Shown: positions 61,181 to 64,000 of the stretch, in pieces
Numbering within the stretch: position 1 is the stretch's first letter
Layout: each line of letters starts with the position of its first letter
NCBI GenBank assembly: GCA_022842595.1
Contig: JALHPF010000001.1
Span: forward strand, 62,001-126,000
Origin: Rubrivivax sp.
Lineage (GTDB): Bacteria; Pseudomonadota; Gammaproteobacteria; Burkholderiales; Burkholderiaceae_C
Reading direction: 5' to 3'
Length of the DNA stretch: 64,000 nucleotides
Notes under the pieces: generated by a model
Database searches by the model: none
Told to the model about the DNA's origin: nothing
The model's input: only the letters and a program-made list of their open reading frames with translations
Position numbers and translations under genes: made by a program

Positions 61181-62386
61181 TTACGCTCGGCTGCAGCGTG
61201 CCACCAGCACGCTGGTCTGCAGGGGCTGGTGGGTGGGGACGACGCGCGCAGGCTCGAAGCCGGCCTGCTGCATCAGCGCTGACAGTTGCGTCGCCGTTCG
61301 TGGCCGCCCACGGCCCATGGCCAGCAGATAGAAGCCGAAGTAAGCATCACCCATGGCCTCGACCCCCGGCACCTGGGCCATCGGCTCGGCGAGCAGCAGG
61401 CAGCCGTCGTCGGGCAGCGCCCGGCGCACACGTTGCAGCAGGCGCAGGACTCGTTCATCGGGGTGGTCGAAGGCCACGCGCACCAGACTCACGATGTCGG
61501 CGCCACGCGGCAGTTCGTCATTGAAGAAGTCGCCCCCGTAGGTGCTGGCGCGCCGGGCGAGGCCGGCCGTGGCCAGCCGGGCGCGGGCGCGTTCGGCCAC
61601 CGCCGGCAGGTCGTACAACATCAATTGCAGCTGCGGTGACTGCGCCGCCACCGCGGTGATGAAGCTGCCCTCGCCGCCGCCCACGTCGAGCAGGCAGCGG
61701 TGGCGGTCGAAGCGGTAGGCCGCGACCACTTCCTGCGTCACGAGCGGCTGCGAAGCCGACATCAGCGCCGAATAGTCAGCCACCCGCTCCGGCGAAAGCG
61801 CCGCCGGCGACTCGACCTGAGACGAAGCCGCAGCCTCGTAGGGCCAGTACCCGGCCATCGCCGGGCGCCCCTCGCGCCGCAGCAACGCCACGGGGTCGCC
61901 CAGGTCGGCATAGAGCGTGGCATGGTGCTCCACCATCGAAGCGATGGCACGGTTGCCCACCATCGGCGCGCCCAGACGGCCGAGCGCGACGCGGCCGCCG
62001 CTGCGACGCTCCAGCAGTTCGATGGCCACGGCTGCGGCCACCAGCCGTTCGGCACCCTCGCGGCCCAGACCGAGGCGTTCGCTCAGCGTGTCTTCCGCCA
62101 TCGGGCCGGGGGCCAGCAGGTCGAAGATCTGCAGACGCACACAGGCCAGAAGGACCTGGGAATAGACGAAGCCGGCCACCAGATCGAACAGCGCCATGGC
62201 CTCGCGGCGCGCCACCGGCCGCGTCAGGGGGAAGGCAGCGGCCCAGCGCTGGAAGCCCGGCCGCGCCACCGTGCGATGGCGCCAGTCGCGCAGTCTCTCA
62301 AGCCAGCTACCAGCCACGACGGGGTCTGGGTCCGGCACCGGGCCGACCGTCGCAGCGGGCACGGGCCGGGGCTGCGCTGGGTCCAT
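61181..62386 (-). CDS. crtF: Demethylspheroidene O-methyltransferase
   Basis: This 401-residue SAM enzyme methylates the C-1 hydroxyl of spheroidene-series carotenoids. It has an N-terminal dimerisation/winged-helix part (LLACVRLQIFDLLAPG) and the SAM-binding LLDVGGGEGSFITAVAA (near residue 230), followed by LMLYDLPAVAERARARL. The start ATG 62386 (MDPAQPRP) lies 11 bp after crtE; the longer frame is crtE shadow. It is followed by a 162-bp spacer with the bchC promoter. Confidence 0.95.
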   Translation of the reverse strand: MDPAQPRPVPAATVGPVPDPDPVVAGSWLERLRDWRHRTVARPGFQRWAAAFPLTRPVARREAMALFDLVAGFVYSQVLLACVRLQIFDLLAPGPMAEDTLSERLGLGREGAERLVAAAVAIELLERRSGGRVALGRLGAPMVGNRAIASMVEHHATLYADLGDPVALLRREGRPAMAGYWPYEAAASSQVESPAALSPERVADYSALMSASQPLVTQEVVAAYRFDRHRCLLDVGGGEGSFITAVAAQSPQLQLMLYDLPAVAERARARLATAGLARRASTYGGDFFNDELPRGADIVSLVRVAFDHPDERVLRLLQRVRRALPDDGCLLLAEPMAQVPGVEAMGDAYFGFYLLAMGRGRPRTATQLSALMQQAGFEPARVVPTHQPLQTSVLVARCSRA

Positions 62387-62397
62387 GCCGGCGCCGT

Positions 62398-63387
62398 TCA
62401 AGGCAGGCTGGGCGTGATGGCGGGCGCGGCCCCGGCGGCGGGAACAGCGGCAGGAACGACAGCGCGGGGCTTGCGCGGCGGACGCGGGGTGGTCTTCGGC
62501 GCCGGGGCACGCTGCAGCCCTTCCACCTGGTCGCACCAGCTCTTGGGAACCAGGCGTTCGGATTCCATGCGCACCAGCTGGCGCAACTGGGCCGAACCGC
62601 GGCACGGGGGAATGGCTTCGATGGCGCAGGCCACGAGCCGGTCGAAATGCTGGATGGCACCCGACAGGCCATGTTCGCTGGCCGAGCTGGGGCGGCCCAG
62701 GGCCAGGTCGCGGCCCACCGGCTTGCCAAGTGCGATGGGGTCGGCCATCACGTCGCGCACGTCGTCGGCCACCTGATAGGCCTCGCCCAGCCATTCACCC
62801 AGGGCTCGCCAGGTGTTGCCGTCGACGCCGGCGGCTTCGGCGCCGGCGCAGGTGGCGGCGGCGAACAGGGCGCCGGTCTTGGCGCGCTGGTAGTCGCCGA
62901 GGGCAACCCGCGGTTCACATTCCCAGGCCTGGCCGGCGGTGATGCCGAACGGCATGCCCACACCATGGCTGATGGTGGCCATCAGCCGAGCCAGTCGCGC
63001 CGGCGAACGCCCGGAAGCGACGCCCAGCGTCTGGAAAGCCAGCACGATGAGCCCGTCGCCGGCCAGCACGGCCAGCCGCTCGCCGAAAGCACTGTGCACC
63101 GAAGGCTGGCCGCGGCGCGTGGGTGCGTCGTCGAAACACGGCAGGTCGTCGTGGACGAGCGAGGCGCAGTGCAGCAGTTCGATCGCCGCCGCGGCAGCAT
63201 CGGACAGCCCCGGATCGTCGTCGCCGCAGGCGCGCGCCACCGACAGGCACAGCATCGGCCGGATGCGCGCTCCGCCCGGGAAGACAGCGTGTCGCATTGC
63301 AGCAGCCAGCCGAGGCGGGCAGCCCGGCGCCTCGGTCGTGGTGATGGCCGCAGCCAGCGCCTCTTCGATTCTTGCCAGGGTTTCCAT
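62398..63387 (-). CDS. crtE: Geranylgeranyl diphosphate synthase
   Basis: This 329-residue trans-prenyltransferase makes GGPP for carotenoids and the bacteriochlorophyll tail. First Asp-rich motif: LVHDDLPCFDD; second: YQVADDVRDVM; GGARIRPML is also present. The start ATG 63387 (METLARIEEAL) has GAGGT 7 nt upstream; the upstream TTG frame (63423) is not needed. The C-terminal Pro/Ala tail (RPPRKPRAVVPAAVPA) is low complexity. Confidence 0.95.
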   Translation of the reverse strand: METLARIEEALAAAITTTEAPGCPPRLAAAMRHAVFPGGARIRPMLCLSVARACGDDDPGLSDAAAAAIELLHCASLVHDDLPCFDDAPTRRGQPSVHSAFGERLAVLAGDGLIVLAFQTLGVASGRSPARLARLMATISHGVGMPFGITAGQAWECEPRVALGDYQRAKTGALFAAATCAGAEAAGVDGNTWRALGEWLGEAYQVADDVRDVMADPIALGKPVGRDLALGRPSSASEHGLSGAIQHFDRLVACAIEAIPPCRGSAQLRQLVRMESERLVPKSWCDQVEGLQRAPAPKTTPRPPRKPRAVVPAAVPAAGAAPAITPSLP

Positions 63388-63427
63388 GCGTGACCTCGGT
63401 TTTCGCACCAATTCGGTGCCCAAGGGA

Positions 63428-63471
63428 TGTCATAAACAGCTGACATCCCAATGTGTCACGAAGAATAGACA
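63428..63471 (-). promoter_or_regulatory. Tandem PpsR boxes upstream of crtE
   Basis: TGTCATAAACAGCTGACA (63428-63445) and TGTCACGAAGAATAGACA (63454-63471) are both perfect TGT-N12-ACA boxes, 26 bp apart centre to centre. They lie 41-84 bp upstream of the crtE ATG. The spacing would place two PpsR dimers on roughly the same DNA face, allowing cooperative binding. Confidence 0.8.
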
Positions 63472-63560
63472 CTCAGGTGCCCGGCGTCAATGCGGGTAGA
63501 CGCCGGGCAGGCCGGCGAAGGGCGGAACGTCGACGAAATGGGCCGGCCAGGCCGCCAGCT

Positions 63561-64000
63561 TCAGCCGACGGCCGCGGCCCGCACCACTTTTGAAAGCGTC
63601 TGCGCGCCGGCGTGCGGCAGGGGCAGATAGGTCGCCGCCGCCGCCTCGGCCACGCGCGCCGCCTGGGCACTGGGCTGCGGAGCGGTGTCGATCACCAGCA
63701 CGGCCGCGCCCAGGCCGCGCAGGCGGCGGGCAGCAGCCAGGGCATCGGACTCTGCCCGGGTGCGGCCACCGGTGCCGTCGAGCGCCACATTGGCGCGGCC
63801 GTCGGTCAGCACCACCACCACGGCAGTGTCGCCACGGCGGCGCGCGGCGGCCGCCAGGGCCGACAGCGCGTCCAGCGCCGCCGCCAGCGGCGTGCCACCG
63901 CCACCCGGCAGACCCGACAACGCGCGCTTGGCGCGCACCAGCGAACGCGTTGGCGGCAGCAGCAGTTCGGCGCTGCGCCCGCGGAAGGCCAGCACCGCCA
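63561..64000 (-). CDS. bchD: Magnesium chelatase subunit D, C-terminal part (truncated by window end)
   Basis: The frame is open to base 64000 and encodes the last ~146 residues of BchD: the VWA/integrin-I domain end, with LAFRGRSAELLLPPTRSLVRA, GLPGGGGTPLAAALDA, VVVLTDGRANVALDG and a final YLPLPHAGAQTLSKVV. BchD and BchI form the ATPase ring of Mg-chelatase, with BchH as the third subunit. The stop is 173 bp before the crtE ATG; the intervening 98 bp up to the PpsR boxes hold no recognised gene. Confidence 0.92.
   Translation of the reverse strand, partial: AVLAFRGRSAELLLPPTRSLVRAKRALSGLPGGGGTPLAAALDALSALAAAARRRGDTAVVVVLTDGRANVALDGTGGRTRAESDALAAARRLRGLGAAVLVIDTAPQPSAQAARVAEAAAATYLPLPHAGAQTLSKVVRAAAVG

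Noticed and set aside
63473-63670. A small minus-strand frame between bchD and crtE
   Set aside because: It mostly overlaps the bchD 3' end in another frame and has an Arg-rich shadow composition.

Overview
The window is high-GC DNA from a purple phototrophic betaproteobacterium, most likely a Rubrivivax/Roseateles-type member of the Burkholderiales. This rests on the photosynthesis gene cluster (PGC): the order bchF-N-B-H-L-M-lhaA-puhABC-acsF-puhE-crtB, the order crtE-crtF-bchCXYZ-puf-crtADC, and the aerR-ppsR pair. Species is an inference; no rRNA or tRNA gene was seen.

Region 1 (1-13.0 kb): the 3' part (3030 codons) of a giant gene built of 8-residue repeats in a 17-octad (136-residue, 408-bp) higher-order unit, ending in a Ca-binding-type domain with Asp/Asn-Gly loops. 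Behind a bidirectional terminator lies an opposing group: GT92-like glycosyltransferase, unknown protein, FkbM methyltransferase and TolC-family outer-membrane protein. Region 2 (13.2-17.5 kb): quinone oxidoreductase-like enzyme, NarL-type response regulator, GDSL lipoprotein, and a MORN-repeat lipoprotein gene split by an in-frame TAA.

Region 3 (17.6-19.4 kb): a short integron-type gene-cassette array. Two 129-bp attC sites of one family separate a SnoaL/NTF2-like gene, a GFA-family gene and a small lipoprotein gene; no integrase gene is in the window. Region 4 (19.4-23.7 kb): housekeeping and accessory genes (GNAT, FlK-like thioesterase, cold-shock/DUF1294, papain-fold toxin-like protein, GST, LysE, small membrane proteins).

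Region 5 (23.7-64 kb): the PGC. Leftward bchG-bch2-bchP completes the bacteriochlorophyll tail; divergent crtI starts carotenoid desaturation. aerR-ppsR encode the B12-dependent antirepressor and the repressor. Rightward bchF through crtB encodes the dark protochlorophyllide reductase, Mg-chelatase H, the methyltransferase, the aerobic cyclase, reaction-centre H, assembly factors and phytoene synthase. The long leftward run (bchD-)crtE-crtF-bchCXYZ-pufB-[74-aa ORF]-pufALMC-crtADC encodes chlorophyllide reductase, LH1 and reaction-centre proteins and spheroidene-series carotenoid enzymes. PpsR-type boxes (TGT-N12-ACA or close) stand before bchF, crtE, bchC and between bchG and crtI, so the clusters are probably co-regulated by oxygen and light.

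Most unusual features: the hierarchical octapeptide giant, the cassette array, a PufC cytochrome with an OmpA-like C-terminal domain, an extra membrane-protein gene between pufB and pufA, and a crtD/crtC overlap that leaves crtC without an obvious start.
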